Origin: Candidatus Zhuqueibacterota bacterium
Lineage (GTDB): Bacteria > Zhuqueibacterota > Zhuqueibacteria > Zhuqueibacterales > Geothermadaptataceae
Assembly: GCA_030950365.1 (NCBI GenBank)
Contig: JAUZRQ010000089.1
Location: forward strand, 1-64,000
DNA: 64,000 nt
Direction of reading: 5' to 3'
The translations under genes and the position numbers were made by a program. Shown piece by piece: positions 40,688 through 49,969 of this stretch. Within the stretch, counting starts at the first letter, position 1; each line of letters opens with the position of its first letter. Under the pieces are notes generated by a model, which was not told the DNA's origin, made no database searches, and worked only from the letters and a program-made list of their open reading frames with translations.

Positions 40688-40731
40688 AGGGGCTGTTCCA
40701 GAAAGCGATCCTCACTTTTGGAATGGCCCCT
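40688..40731 (+). terminator. Probable terminator hairpin after gyrA
   Basis: AGGGGC-TG-TTCCA is inverted as TGGAA-TG-GCCCCT, giving an 11-pair stem with one internal mismatch step and an 18-base loop, followed by GTCTTTT. The T-run is short, so the call is moderate. Confidence 0.5.
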
Positions 40732-40793
40732 GTCTTTTGATTCAATCAAATCGGGATTCCTGGCAACATTGGACCTTCAACGTGTAGAGCATC

Positions 40794-42272
40794 ATGAAAA
40801 CCATCGAATATCATGAGAATTTGCATCAAGCTATAAAATACCGTCTTGACCAAATCAAGCCGCTGACGTATGAGAACTGCGTCAGGGCCGAGCTGCCTGC
40901 ATTTTTGCTGAATACCATCAAGCCCCAAATTGAGCGTTTATTCGACCGCGAAAAGCCGCTGTTGGTCAAACGGCCGGACCGGTTTGATTTTCAAAATCCC
41001 CAGCTGAAAACCGAACTCGCCCGGCTGAAACGAATATTACTGGCGCATTATTGGCTGCAGCCGGATGAAGTGCATGCGTGGATTAGACAGGCCATCCGAA
41101 TCACGGCAGATGTGTTCATCGCGCCATTTGCCACCCTGCCACGCGTGGTCGCAAATGGTCAGCGAGTGCATTTGCCGTCCCTGCATGCCTACTTGCAGCA
41201 GTTTCCATTTGACTATCCACTAAAACATTCCCTGAGCGAAATCGTGCGCAGTCTGGATGCCGAAGAAATCACGGTGGAACACTTCGGTCAGATTCTCGGC
41301 GAAATTCGGTATCAGCTCTATAATGAAAATATGCTGTCGGTGTTTTTGCAGGATTTGGATGCGCTAAAGGCGCTGTATCAGTGGCTTACCGGGGGAGACA
41401 TCGAGGTATTTTCACATGCGATGATTCTGCGCATGTTCGAGGATAGAGGCGTTCAGGATATGTACCAGGTTTTGCAAAAGGAAACCGTATCAGCGTGGTC
41501 GATTCAGGATATTCAGAATTTTGTGGAACGCTATCTTCTGGTTGGAGGTCTTGAGAAACAGGAGGGAGTTCGCGAATCGCTTTTTGTAGAGGAAAATGTC
41601 GGCGAATTGGTCCTTGATGATTTCGTCAGGGATGCCAATGGACAACAACAGGTGATGTGGGAAGCGGGTGGGGAATTATCGCTTATCCATAATTCGAGGA
41701 CGGATGATGACAACGATTTGGATCTGCCGGAAAGGGATGAGAATATGACCGAAAAAGTTCCCCAGGAGAAGACATCTTTGCAAAGCGGTGACGCTAATCT
41801 GGCCGGGCATGAGGAATCACCGGTGCCGCTAAACGTGGAAGAAAACGGCCAGGATGATGCATCTGCCGCGTCGTTGGATCCGCAGGACGCTGCCCCGGAA
41901 GAGGAGAAAACGGATGAGTTCGATCAGGAAATTGTGCGCGGATACCGCACCAGGCGCCGTGTGGTGGTCAGCAGCGAAAATCCGGTGATCGACCGCGAAA
42001 AACTGGAAGAGCAACCTCCGGGTCCTTATCCATCGCTGTACACATTCATGGATCAAAAAACCCGTAAAGTGTTCATCAAGAAACTGTTCGGCAACGACGA
42101 AGAGGCGTTTGAGGCCTTTGTGGAAAAGGTGGATCACGCCGATAGCTGGAAAGAGGCCAAAGCCATTTTCGATGCCGAACTGACCCGACGCAACATCAAT
42201 ATTTACAGCAAAAATGCCATCAAGCTGAGCGATTTTCTGTTCAGCCGGTATTTTTCAAAAAATCGATATTGA
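40794..42272 (+). CDS. Conserved-looking protein of unknown family next to gyrA
   Basis: I do not recognise the family of this 492-residue soluble protein. It has an N-terminal helical domain (about 1-265, rich in Leu, with no signal peptide or membrane segment), an acidic, probably disordered linker (about 290-395, many D, E, S and N), and a compact C-terminal helical module (about 400-492: KVFIKKLFGNDEEAFEAFV onward) ending in an aromatic-basic RYFSKNRY. The folded-linker-folded layout suggests a scaffold or adaptor. It ends at a strong bidirectional terminator. Being 222 bases beyond gyrA it may have its own promoter. Confidence 0.75.
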   Translation: MKTIEYHENLHQAIKYRLDQIKPLTYENCVRAELPAFLLNTIKPQIERLFDREKPLLVKRPDRFDFQNPQLKTELARLKRILLAHYWLQPDEVHAWIRQAIRITADVFIAPFATLPRVVANGQRVHLPSLHAYLQQFPFDYPLKHSLSEIVRSLDAEEITVEHFGQILGEIRYQLYNENMLSVFLQDLDALKALYQWLTGGDIEVFSHAMILRMFEDRGVQDMYQVLQKETVSAWSIQDIQNFVERYLLVGGLEKQEGVRESLFVEENVGELVLDDFVRDANGQQQVMWEAGGELSLIHNSRTDDDNDLDLPERDENMTEKVPQEKTSLQSGDANLAGHEESPVPLNVEENGQDDASAASLDPQDAAPEEEKTDEFDQEIVRGYRTRRRVVVSSENPVIDREKLEEQPPGPYPSLYTFMDQKTRKVFIKKLFGNDEEAFEAFVEKVDHADSWKEAKAIFDAELTRRNINIYSKNAIKLSDFLFSRYFSKNRY

Positions 42273-42293
42273 TACGCTCTCTTCTTGAAGAAA

Positions 42294-42334
42294 AAAGCCC
42301 GATCCGAAAAACACCTTTTCGGATTGGGCTTTTG
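42294..42334. terminator. Bidirectional Rho-independent terminator
   Basis: AAAAGCCCGATCCGAAAA (42294-42311) pairs with TTTTCGGATTGGGCTTTT (42317-42334), with one G-U pair on the plus strand and a 5-base loop. A- and T-runs on the two sides let it serve both the plus-strand gene ending at 42272 and the minus-strand patatin gene ending at 42353. Confidence 0.9.
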
Positions 42335-42352
42335 CTTTTTTGCGCCCGTCCA

Positions 42353-45082
42353 TTAAAACTTGTATCCCAGGGTGACGTAAAACCGTTCCTGTCCTGTATC
42401 CATGCGTCCATAGGCCACTTCAAATGCCCCCAGCGGCGTTTCAAACGCCAGATAACTGCCCAGTGCCCGGCGAATTTGATGGTAATTGGTATCCTCCGGA
42501 TTGAGCCAAAATCCGCCCATATCCGAGCGCACGCCGAAATGAATCTTCAAAAACGATTTAGCCGGCAGGGAGTACCGGTAGCCCAGGTTGAAGATCCAGA
42601 AGCTGCGCCCGCTCCATTCCTGATCACGCAGGCCGAAGAAATAATCCGATCCGCCGATGCGGAAGAACAGCGGAAACGGTGTGGTCAAATCCGCCGTACC
42701 CAGCATGAACCGGCTGCGAAAGGTGTGCCGGCGTAACAGGGTCAGGTAGGATTCGCCGGAAATGAACATGCGATTGAATGAATAATCGCTTTTGAGCTGC
42801 TTGCTGGCAAAGTCATAGTAAAAATGAATGTATCGCCCACGTGTGGGAAAGGGAATCTTATCGCGCGTGTCCACAATTGAACGGAACACCAGCCGGTTGA
42901 GCAAATAGGGCCGCACCGGGTAGCCGCTTCCGGAGACCCTGCGGATGTCGAAACGATTGAGATGCAGCTCGATACTTACGACCCCCAATTTGCGCATGAG
43001 CTGGCCGATGCTCAGGGTTGCGCCAATTTGCGATTGCGTGTATTCACCCACCGGCAGGCGAATGCCCTGCTGGTACTGAAAATTTTGCTTCCAGATCCAG
43101 TAGGTTTGCACATTCAGGGTCAAATAGGTTTTGAAGATGCGCTCCATGGAAAATCTGGATTGCATGAACCGGTCGCGCTCGCCGATTTCGGTCTGCAGCG
43201 AAAGCTGTGCGCCAAGCCCAAGCAGATTTTCCTCGGCCAGTTCCAGATAAGTGCGTGATTTTCGCTCGGAATCCGAGCGAAACGATACGCCCAGGATATG
43301 GTATTTGTGTTCTTGCAGCTTAATGATGAGTTGAATGCGCCCGGCTTCCCGGCGGATGGACATGCCCACGCGCTGAAACAGTCCGGTCGAATAGATGTTG
43401 TTGATGCCGATTTTCGCTTTATGAAAGTTGAAAATATCGCCCGGCTTGAGGGTAAATTCTCGCAAAACCACATGATCTCGAGTACGATCGTTGCCTTCAA
43501 TCAAAATATGCTGGATCCGCCCTTCATCGAGATAAACCGTTCCGGTGCCGGTATGCGGATCGAACGCGAGCCGGGTGATTCGTGCCAGGGAATAGCCTTC
43601 CTGCCGGTACTTGCGCAGAATGCGTTCCATGTAGCGCCGGGTGTGGCGCGGATTGAGCGGCCGCTGCAATAGCGGCTTTACGATGCCTTGAAGCGTATCT
43701 TTAGAGATGACGCTGCGCCCGAGAAAGCGGATCGCCTTCAGAATGGGGGCCCGGATTGCCACGATGCGCAGGACGGTTCCATCAGCCGCGTCGATCAGCT
43801 CGGCGTGCACATCGGTATAAATGCCTTGCCGGTACAGTGCTTCGAGCTGGTGCAAAATATCGGCATGCGACAGGCGCAACAGGTCGCCATGCCCGTTGCC
43901 AAACGAAGGGATGGACAGCTGCAAGCGCGGCGGTACGGTTTCGATGCGGTTGATCTGCACGATCTGGTGCGACAGGTCTCGGTATTTTGTGATTTCGAAC
44001 TGGCGTATGCGTTCGCGGATGGCCGGCAACTGCCTCAGCGCCTCGCGCCGCCCCAGTTCGATAAGGCCGTCGATGTCGCTGAAATCGATGTTAGTGCGAT
44101 CGGGATCGTTCGCACGGATGAGCACATCCGCTTTTTCACGGCTGATTTGGCTGCGGTTCCGTTGCATGATGCTGGTCACCTGATCGGCGATCTCCCATGG
44201 CGCGTTCAGTTGGCCGGGCTTGCGCAAATTGGAAGTGGCATCCACGGCGATCACCATATCCACGCCCAGTCGGCGCACTTCATCCACCGGAATGTTGTCC
44301 AGCAGGCCGCCATCGACGAGCAGCTTGCCGTTGAGCGGCACCGGCGTGAACAGCAGCGGAAACGACAGGCTGGCGCGCATGGCCTCGGCAAGATCGCCTT
44401 CGGCCAGTACTACTTTTTCGCCGGAATACAAATCCGTGCAAATCGCTCGAAAGGGGATACGAAAACGATCGAATGAAATGCTGGAAGCGTAAAGTGAATT
44501 CATCGCGAATTCCGATAGGATGGTCTGTAGCCGCTGGCCGGGAGTGAGCGCCGGCGGGATATACGGTTTCAGCCCGTCGAGCCGGATTTGGAACAAAAGC
44601 CGGTCCTGCTCCTGCTTTTTGCCGATGAACAGATTTCGGCGGGAAGGCTTGTCTTTCAGAATTTCCTGCCATTGGATGCCTTTGATGATGGCCGCCAGCT
44701 CCTGTGGCGAATAGCCGGCCGCATACAACCCGCCGATAATGCTGCCCATGCTGGTGCCGACAATGGCATCGATGGGGATGTCGTGTTCCTCCAGTACCTG
44801 CAGCACGCCGATCTGGCTGATACCGCGGGCACCGCCGCCGCTGAGCGCCAGCCCGATGCGCAGCCGGTAGAGCTCTTTTTGAGGCAGAAAGGAAAGCAAT
44901 GTGTCCACGTTCGCAAGAAAACTGGGCCGCAAAATGATCACGGAATCGTCAGAAGCAATGGCCTGCCTGGCCAATGCAGACGCATGCGAAAATTGGCCGA
45001 TGCAAACCGTGACCAGCAAAATGGCCATAATCGGGCGCCAATTTCCGGGTATTGTTCGGTAAGCGGGTTGTTGCATTGGCAT
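42353..45082 (-). CDS. Patatin-like phospholipase fused to BamA-type barrel
   Basis: The 909-residue protein joins three parts. After a signal anchor (about 19-40) comes a patatin lipase domain with the oxyanion motif GGGARG near residue 83, nucleophile motif GTSMGS near 113 and the catalytic Asp in DGG near 260. Then come POTRA-like repeats (about 370-590), and a C-terminal Omp85/BamA barrel to the end (final residues LGYKF, with a terminal Phe). This is the PlpD/FplA type Vd layout, with more POTRA-like sequence than the single POTRA domain of PlpD. It should be an outer-membrane protein with a periplasmic or surface phospholipase. It is the only minus-strand gene between dnaA and 54 kb. 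Confidence 0.88.
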   Translation of the reverse strand: MPMQQPAYRTIPGNWRPIMAILLVTVCIGQFSHASALARQAIASDDSVIILRPSFLANVDTLLSFLPQKELYRLRIGLALSGGGARGISQIGVLQVLEEHDIPIDAIVGTSMGSIIGGLYAAGYSPQELAAIIKGIQWQEILKDKPSRRNLFIGKKQEQDRLLFQIRLDGLKPYIPPALTPGQRLQTILSEFAMNSLYASSISFDRFRIPFRAICTDLYSGEKVVLAEGDLAEAMRASLSFPLLFTPVPLNGKLLVDGGLLDNIPVDEVRRLGVDMVIAVDATSNLRKPGQLNAPWEIADQVTSIMQRNRSQISREKADVLIRANDPDRTNIDFSDIDGLIELGRREALRQLPAIRERIRQFEITKYRDLSHQIVQINRIETVPPRLQLSIPSFGNGHGDLLRLSHADILHQLEALYRQGIYTDVHAELIDAADGTVLRIVAIRAPILKAIRFLGRSVISKDTLQGIVKPLLQRPLNPRHTRRYMERILRKYRQEGYSLARITRLAFDPHTGTGTVYLDEGRIQHILIEGNDRTRDHVVLREFTLKPGDIFNFHKAKIGINNIYSTGLFQRVGMSIRREAGRIQLIIKLQEHKYHILGVSFRSDSERKSRTYLELAEENLLGLGAQLSLQTEIGERDRFMQSRFSMERIFKTYLTLNVQTYWIWKQNFQYQQGIRLPVGEYTQSQIGATLSIGQLMRKLGVVSIELHLNRFDIRRVSGSGYPVRPYLLNRLVFRSIVDTRDKIPFPTRGRYIHFYYDFASKQLKSDYSFNRMFISGESYLTLLRRHTFRSRFMLGTADLTTPFPLFFRIGGSDYFFGLRDQEWSGRSFWIFNLGYRYSLPAKSFLKIHFGVRSDMGGFWLNPEDTNYHQIRRALGSYLAFETPLGAFEVAYGRMDTGQERFYVTLGYKF

Positions 45083-45155
45083 TGGATTCGTTTTATTGCG
45101 GATGAAGGCTAATTTATTCCAAATTATGGTTCATCGAAGATGCTTGCGAATAAGA

Positions 45156-45350
45156 ACAGTTCAGCCGTATCAGCCATTGTGTGGCTCATATTGTCATTCC
45201 TTTTTTACACCATTCCGCGAAGGTGGAACGGCAAAAAATACCGGAATCTTTCCACGGAACGGGCTGGACATGAGATTCCGGCATTTCAGCCGCTCCCTTT
45301 CAGTCACCGCTTAATGTCGAAATGACAAATAGCTGTATAATCTGAATCGT
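45156..45350. repeat. Possible further CTATTCAG-ended element with GTCATT hairpin
   Basis: AACAGTTCAGCCGTA near 45156 resembles the left end of the element at 28276, and CTGAATCGTAATT near 45341 resembles the right ends. Inside, TTGTCATT (45191-45198) is inverted as AATGACAA (45321-45328). The match is weaker than for the other copies. Confidence 0.4.
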
Positions 45351-45635
45351 AATTCTTCAGCACAAATCGGGCACTGCCATTTTGAATCACCATGAAAAGC
45401 CTTGCTAATAAATGTAGATATCAGCCCCAAAAAGATAACAAATTTCGCAGATTGGTACTGATTTCCGGGGAGCCACGGATGCACACGGATTGACGCAGAT
45501 GGTCTCCCTGAAACCGTGAAAGGATGAATTCGCGATTCCGAAATCCTCAAAATTAAACCTTAGCGATCTCAGCGCTACTGCGAAAGGTTTGCTTTTCTTC
45601 CTTAATAAGTTTTTCACCATTCACTGAATAGTTAC
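45351..45635 (+). repeat. Interspersed repeat, long form (copy A)
   Basis: The copy runs from AATTCTTCAG to CTGAATAGTTAC. It aligns along its length with the element at 52440-52735: shared blocks are TAATAAAT, GATATC, TTTC-CAGA, CACTGATTT-like, and CTCAGCGC-ACTGCGA-AGGT followed by GCTTT-CTT. Read backwards it gives a spurious open frame ending in KSVPICEIC, seen in all copies. Confidence 0.65.
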
Positions 45636-45714
45636 TCTGAATCGCTACATACAATATTACATATTTATTTGAAAATCAAACAAATAGCCAAATTTTGCCC
45701 TCGCCGAAAAGCCG

Positions 45715-45743
45715 TTGACATTAAACCGGCATTTTCGTATAAT
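45715..45743 (+). promoter_or_regulatory. Consensus sigma-70 promoter upstream of bioY
   Basis: TTGACA (45715-45720) and TATAAT (45738-45743) are both perfect and are separated by 17 bases. The predicted start is near 45750, leaving a leader of about 100 bases before the bioY start codon. No riboswitch fold was recognised in the leader. Confidence 0.85.
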
Positions 45744-45852
45744 TTCGCTGATCGAAATAAAGAAAACACGTTTGCCAATACATACTGAAGTCATCGAAGG
45801 TCTGTTCCCCGGGACGACCGACACACGCTTAAATTAATCATTTTTTTTAAAA

Positions 45853-46440
45853 GTGAAAGCAAAGAATTTTGCAATCAGCCTGACGGCCCTGTTTACTGCC
45901 CTCACCGTGCTCGGAGCCTTCATCCGCATCCCGCTTCCGCTGGTGCCCATCACGTTGCAAACCCTCATGGTCTGGCTTGCCGGATATTTTCTGGGCTACT
46001 TTTACGGCGCCGTCAGTCAGGTGCTGTATCTGGCCATCGGACTGATCGGCTTTCCGGTGTTTGCACAGGGAGGCGGACCGGCGTACGTATTGCAGCCAAC
46101 CTTTGGCTATTTGCTGGGATTTCCGCTGTCCGCCGCGATCATCGGCTGGATGATGCACGGCGCAAAGCGCGAAATGCCGCTTTCAGAAATTATCGCCGAC
46201 CTGCGGGCCGCCGGCAGCGCTCGGATTCTAGTAGCCGGTGGGCTGGGCATGATAGCCGTATTTCTGCCCGGGGTGCTGTATCTGTATTTTGCTGGAAATC
46301 ACTTTGCCGGTCTTCAATTTTCGTTCCAGAAGGCCCTGTGGACCGGCATGCTGGTGTTTTTGCCCGGCGATCTGTTGAAGCTGTTTGCCATTCTGGCGCT
46401 GATTCGCATGGTGACACGCCGCTTTGATGGCGCAGCATGA
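45853..46440 (+). CDS. bioY: Biotin ECF transporter S component BioY
   Basis: BioY is the biotin-binding membrane subunit of an energy-coupling-factor transporter. The 195-residue product has about six membrane segments and the family stretches LGAFIRIPLPLVPITLQTLMV (key: IPLP and PITLQT), GLIGFPVFAQGGGP and FLPGDLLK. The start is a GTG with no clear ribosome-binding site. No bioM or bioN follows, so it must use a shared energising module encoded elsewhere or work alone. It heads the amino-sugar gene run, 41 bases before the kinase gene. Confidence 0.93.
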   Translation: MKAKNFAISLTALFTALTVLGAFIRIPLPLVPITLQTLMVWLAGYFLGYFYGAVSQVLYLAIGLIGFPVFAQGGGPAYVLQPTFGYLLGFPLSAAIIGWMMHGAKREMPLSEIIADLRAAGSARILVAGGLGMIAVFLPGVLYLYFAGNHFAGLQFSFQKALWTGMLVFLPGDLLKLFAILALIRMVTRRFDGAA

Positions 46441-46481
46441 TGCTCGGTTTGAAACAAAAGTCATAAAGCGAGGATGATGAC

Positions 46482-47462
46482 GTGTACATCGTTGGGATTG
46501 ACGGCGGCGGCACCAAAACCGTCGGCTGCCTGATTACCGAGGGCGGCGAGGTGCTGGCGAGGGCGGTGGGGGAGAGCACCAATTACCGCAAAGATCAGGA
46601 ATCGCTACTGATTTCGCGCATTCTTGAACTGGTGCAAACCCTGATGATGCAAGCCAATTTGCACCAGACGCGACCGGACGCACTGGCCGTGTGCCTGTCC
46701 GGTCTGGGGCAGGAGAGTAGCAAGCAGCGTGTGCGGTTGCTACTGGGCGATGCGTTTCTCAGCAACTGGCTGGTGGTGGATAGCGACGCCCGCGCCGCCC
46801 TGCAGGGCGCGTTTGCCGGCGAGTCCGGCATCATTCTGGTGGCCGGCACCGGCTCGATCGCCTTTACCCGCACCCCGCGCGGCGAATTCATGCGTTGCGG
46901 CGGCTGGGGTTACCTGCTCGGCGACGAAGGCAGCGGCTTCGATATCGGCCGCAACGGCGTGGCGGCGGCGCTGAAAGCCCTGGACGGCCGGGGCAGGCCC
47001 ACCCGGCTCCGCAAGCAATTGGAGCGGTTTTTCGGCGTCGAGCGCCTCGATCAGGCGGTGCCGAAAATTTATGCCGAGCTGGCGCAGCGGGGAGACATGG
47101 CCAAACTGGCGCCGATCGTTTTTGAAGTCGCGCAACAGGGCGATGCGGTGGCCGCCGAAATCATCCGGCAGGCGGCGCGTGATCTGGCCGAACTCGTGGC
47201 CACGCTGTATGCCCGCATGCAATCCGAAACCGAGGTCAAGCTGGCGCTAATGGGCAACATTTTTAAACAGAGAGACATGCTGTTGCCCTACATGCAGGCG
47301 TTCTGGAATGAAACGGGCGCAAAGATTGCGGTGGTGGAACCGCGGTTTCCGGCGGAAATCGGTGCGGCGTTACTGGCATTGCAAAGTCTGGGACAGCCGC
47401 TCGAGGAAAAGATGCTGAACAGGCTGGAAAAAACGTTGAAAAAGGTCGCAGTGAAAGGATAA
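46482..47462 (+). CDS. BadF/BadG-type sugar kinase, likely N-acetylglucosamine kinase
   Basis: The 326-residue protein is an ASKHA-fold kinase of the BadF/BadG/BcrA family, with the phosphate-1 motif GIDGGGTKT at residues 5-13, the phosphate-2 loop LVAGTGSIAFT near 124 and GGWGYLLGDEGSGFDIG near 142. That last motif is typical of N-acetylglucosamine kinases rather than of activases for iron-sulfur dehydratases. Its position before anmK and nagB supports a GlcNAc or related amino-sugar substrate. The start is a GTG preceded by GAGG. Confidence 0.82.
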   Translation: MYIVGIDGGGTKTVGCLITEGGEVLARAVGESTNYRKDQESLLISRILELVQTLMMQANLHQTRPDALAVCLSGLGQESSKQRVRLLLGDAFLSNWLVVDSDARAALQGAFAGESGIILVAGTGSIAFTRTPRGEFMRCGGWGYLLGDEGSGFDIGRNGVAAALKALDGRGRPTRLRKQLERFFGVERLDQAVPKIYAELAQRGDMAKLAPIVFEVAQQGDAVAAEIIRQAARDLAELVATLYARMQSETEVKLALMGNIFKQRDMLLPYMQAFWNETGAKIAVVEPRFPAEIGAALLALQSLGQPLEEKMLNRLEKTLKKVAVKG

Positions 47463-47464
47463 CC

Positions 47465-48649
47465 ATGCGACTGAATCCGGACGACCTCTGGCGCGATCGC
47501 ACGCAGCTCACCGCCGTGGGGCTCATGGCCGGTACCTCGCTGGATGGATTGGACGTGGCACTTGTGCGGTTTTACCGCGATGCCGGGCGGATGCCACATG
47601 TGCGCGCCTTTGAAACGTTTGATTTTCCGCCGGCATTGCGCAGCGCGATTGAAACCTGCGTGAGCATCGGCAAGGGGGATATCGAATTGCTGGCCTCGCT
47701 GCACTGGGCTTTCGGCCGGTTCAGCGCCCAGTGTGTGCGCGAGTTGGCAAAAAGGCAAAAAATCGATCTGAAAGATGTGGCATTCATCGCCTCGCACGGA
47801 CTCACCGTTCGCCATTTTCCCGAAGCCGCGCCAATAGGGCTGTGTCCGGCAGGCGGCACGTTTCAAATTGGCGAGCCCGCGGTCATCGCTACGGAGACCG
47901 GTTGTCTCACCATTTCGGATTTCCGCACCGCAGATATCGCCGTGGGCGGACAGGGAGCGCCGCTGTTGCCGTTTTTTGATTATGCCTTTTTCCGCGATGC
48001 CCGGGAAGCGCAATGTTTATTGAACATCGGCGGCATTACCAACATGACGTTCATTCCGGCGGATGCCGCCCCGAAGGACGTCCTGGCCACAGATTGTGGC
48101 CCCGGAAACATGCTGCTCAATGCGCTGGCCAGGCGGCTGTTTCAGAAACCATTTGATGCGAATGGCGAACTGGCCGCGAGGGGCACCGTGGCGAACGGCC
48201 TGTTGGATTGGTTGATGGAGGATCCGTTCATCCGCAAACCAGCTCCGAAAACCGCCGGACGCGAACAATTCGGCGAAGCGTATGTGGACCGCCTCTTGCA
48301 ACAGGCCGAATCCATGCGTCTGAACCCGGTTGATATTCTCACCACAGCCACCTATTTTTCAGCACAGGCCGTGGCCGATGAACTGAATCTCCTTTCCCCG
48401 ACTCCGACGATGACGCTCTGGATCAGCGGCGGCGGACGTAAAAACCAGACCCTGCTCAGATTTTTGAAAGAACGACTCCCCGAAGCGGATATCCACGATT
48501 TCGATGAGACCGGCCTTTCAGCGGATGCGAAAGAAGCGGTGGGCTTTGCCTACCTTGGCCTGTGCCTGCTCCAGGGCGAGCGATTGTGGCTGCCCGGCGC
48601 CACGGGTGCTCGGAAGCCGGCCCTGCTGGGAAAAATCAGCTTTCCATGA
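47465..48649 (+). CDS. anmK: Anhydro-N-acetylmuramic acid kinase AnmK
   Basis: AnmK opens and phosphorylates 1,6-anhydroMurNAc to MurNAc-6-phosphate. The 394 residues fit, with GLMAGTSLDGLDVALV near residue 19, SHGLTV (catalytic region) near 104, FQIGEPAVIA, and GGITNMT near 192. AAGGA precedes the ATG. It lies 2 bases after the sugar kinase. The product is the substrate of MurQ, encoded at 22931-23845. Confidence 0.95.
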   Translation: MRLNPDDLWRDRTQLTAVGLMAGTSLDGLDVALVRFYRDAGRMPHVRAFETFDFPPALRSAIETCVSIGKGDIELLASLHWAFGRFSAQCVRELAKRQKIDLKDVAFIASHGLTVRHFPEAAPIGLCPAGGTFQIGEPAVIATETGCLTISDFRTADIAVGGQGAPLLPFFDYAFFRDAREAQCLLNIGGITNMTFIPADAAPKDVLATDCGPGNMLLNALARRLFQKPFDANGELAARGTVANGLLDWLMEDPFIRKPAPKTAGREQFGEAYVDRLLQQAESMRLNPVDILTTATYFSAQAVADELNLLSPTPTMTLWISGGGRKNQTLLRFLKERLPEADIHDFDETGLSADAKEAVGFAYLGLCLLQGERLWLPGATGARKPALLGKISFP

Positions 48650-48719
48650 ACCGGCTGTGTGATCTCGCGGCCACCGGCTGCGGACAGCCATCGGAATGCA
48701 CACACAGAAGGAGCGTACC

Positions 48720-49949
48720 ATGAATCCCAGGTTGTGTATTTATGAGGATGATCAGTACCGAAATCTGTATCCGCTTTCGTTGACCCGACCGGTCTTTGAA
48801 CTGCGTTGTGGCATGTTCACGCTGCTTGAAAAAATCGTACGGCATTTTCCCGGTTATCCGGTCAGTTATGTACTGCGTCGGGATTTGCAGAAGCTTGCCA
48901 AAGAGCGGCATCCGGAAACGCCGATCAATCAGCTCAAAGCCGAGGATATGTATTTCATCAATGGCCGCTTTATGATCAAATCGGAAATTCCGCGCGATTT
49001 ATCCGGAAGCCGGGTATTCGAATGCAACGGCAAAATTGTAGGCGCGTATGTGCTGGCCAAAGACATCCAAAAAGTGAGGCTAAGCGACGATGGTGTGTTG
49101 CTGGAAGACAGTTTGATGGATTTCGCGCCGGTCCGGGTGGAAGGCAGCTTCATTCATTATCCGTGGGACCTGGTGCATTTGAACGCCGAACAAATTCAGC
49201 AGGATTTCGATATGCTTGGCAGCGGTGGTCATATTCTGGGAAAAGTCTATCCCAACGTGACGCTGCTGGATCAGGCCAACATTTACCTGGCGCCCGGAGC
49301 AGCGCTTTATCCCGGCGTGGTGGTGGATGGCGAGGCCGGGCCGGTGTACATCAGCGAGGGTGCCACTGTGATGGCCAACGCCGTGATCGAGGGTCCGGTG
49401 TACATCGGTCGCAACACACGGATCAAAATCGGCGCCAAAATTTACGGTGGCACCAGTCTGGGCGATGTGTGCAAAGTCGGCGGTGAAGTGGAGGGATCCA
49501 TCATTCACGGCTATAGCAATAAACAGCACGAAGGCTTTTTGGGCCACGCCTACCTGGGTGAATGGGTCAATCTGGGCGCAGACACCAACAACAGCGATTT
49601 GAAAAATAATTATGGCTCGGTCAAAGTGATGCTGGGCGGCAGGCCAGTGGATACCGGTTCCATGTTCGTGGGCCTGTTTATGGGGGATCATTCAAAAAGC
49701 GGCATCAACACCATGTTCAATACCGGATCGGTGGTGGGGGTCATGTGCAATGTGTTTGGCGCGGGCTACACACCGAAATTCATCCGCTCGTTCACCTGGG
49801 GCGGCATCGAAACGGCAGAACGCTACGATTTCCATAAAGCCATTGAGACGGCAAGACAGGTCATGCAGCGGCGAGACAAAACCCTATCCGATACCGAAAT
49901 CGAACTGTACCAATCCATATTCGATCGGTCTCAACATGAACCTATTTAA
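48720..49949 (+). CDS. GlmU-like sugar nucleotidyltransferase / acetyltransferase, alternative form
   Basis: From the ATG at 48720, preceded by AAGGAG, the protein has 409 residues; eight earlier codons are open but lack a site. The N-terminal half starts LCIYEDDQYRNLYPLSLTRP, as in the 'alternate GlmU' family of Bacteroidota and relatives, and lacks the standard GxGxRM loop. The second half is a left-handed beta-helix of hexapeptide repeats (VYISEGATVMANAVIEGPVY region). It probably makes UDP-GlcNAc from GlcN-1-phosphate, which fits its place between anmK and nagB. Confidence 0.85.
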   Translation: MNPRLCIYEDDQYRNLYPLSLTRPVFELRCGMFTLLEKIVRHFPGYPVSYVLRRDLQKLAKERHPETPINQLKAEDMYFINGRFMIKSEIPRDLSGSRVFECNGKIVGAYVLAKDIQKVRLSDDGVLLEDSLMDFAPVRVEGSFIHYPWDLVHLNAEQIQQDFDMLGSGGHILGKVYPNVTLLDQANIYLAPGAALYPGVVVDGEAGPVYISEGATVMANAVIEGPVYIGRNTRIKIGAKIYGGTSLGDVCKVGGEVEGSIIHGYSNKQHEGFLGHAYLGEWVNLGADTNNSDLKNNYGSVKVMLGGRPVDTGSMFVGLFMGDHSKSGINTMFNTGSVVGVMCNVFGAGYTPKFIRSFTWGGIETAERYDFHKAIETARQVMQRRDKTLSDTEIELYQSIFDRSQHEPI

Positions 49950-49969
49950 AATGTGTGAGGTACTGGATC

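Noticed and set aside
40572-40816. 76-codon frame after gyrA
   Set aside because: It crosses the terminator hairpin and overlaps the next gene; no family resemblance.
45405-45620. 71-codon minus-strand frame containing KSVPICEIC
   Set aside because: The same phrase is read from the repeats at 28.2 and 52.6 kb; it is a by-product of the interspersed element, not a gene family.
45751-45852. Riboswitch in the bioY leader
   Set aside because: There is a leader of about 100 bases, but I could not see the conserved elements of any known riboswitch; a covariance-model scan would be needed.
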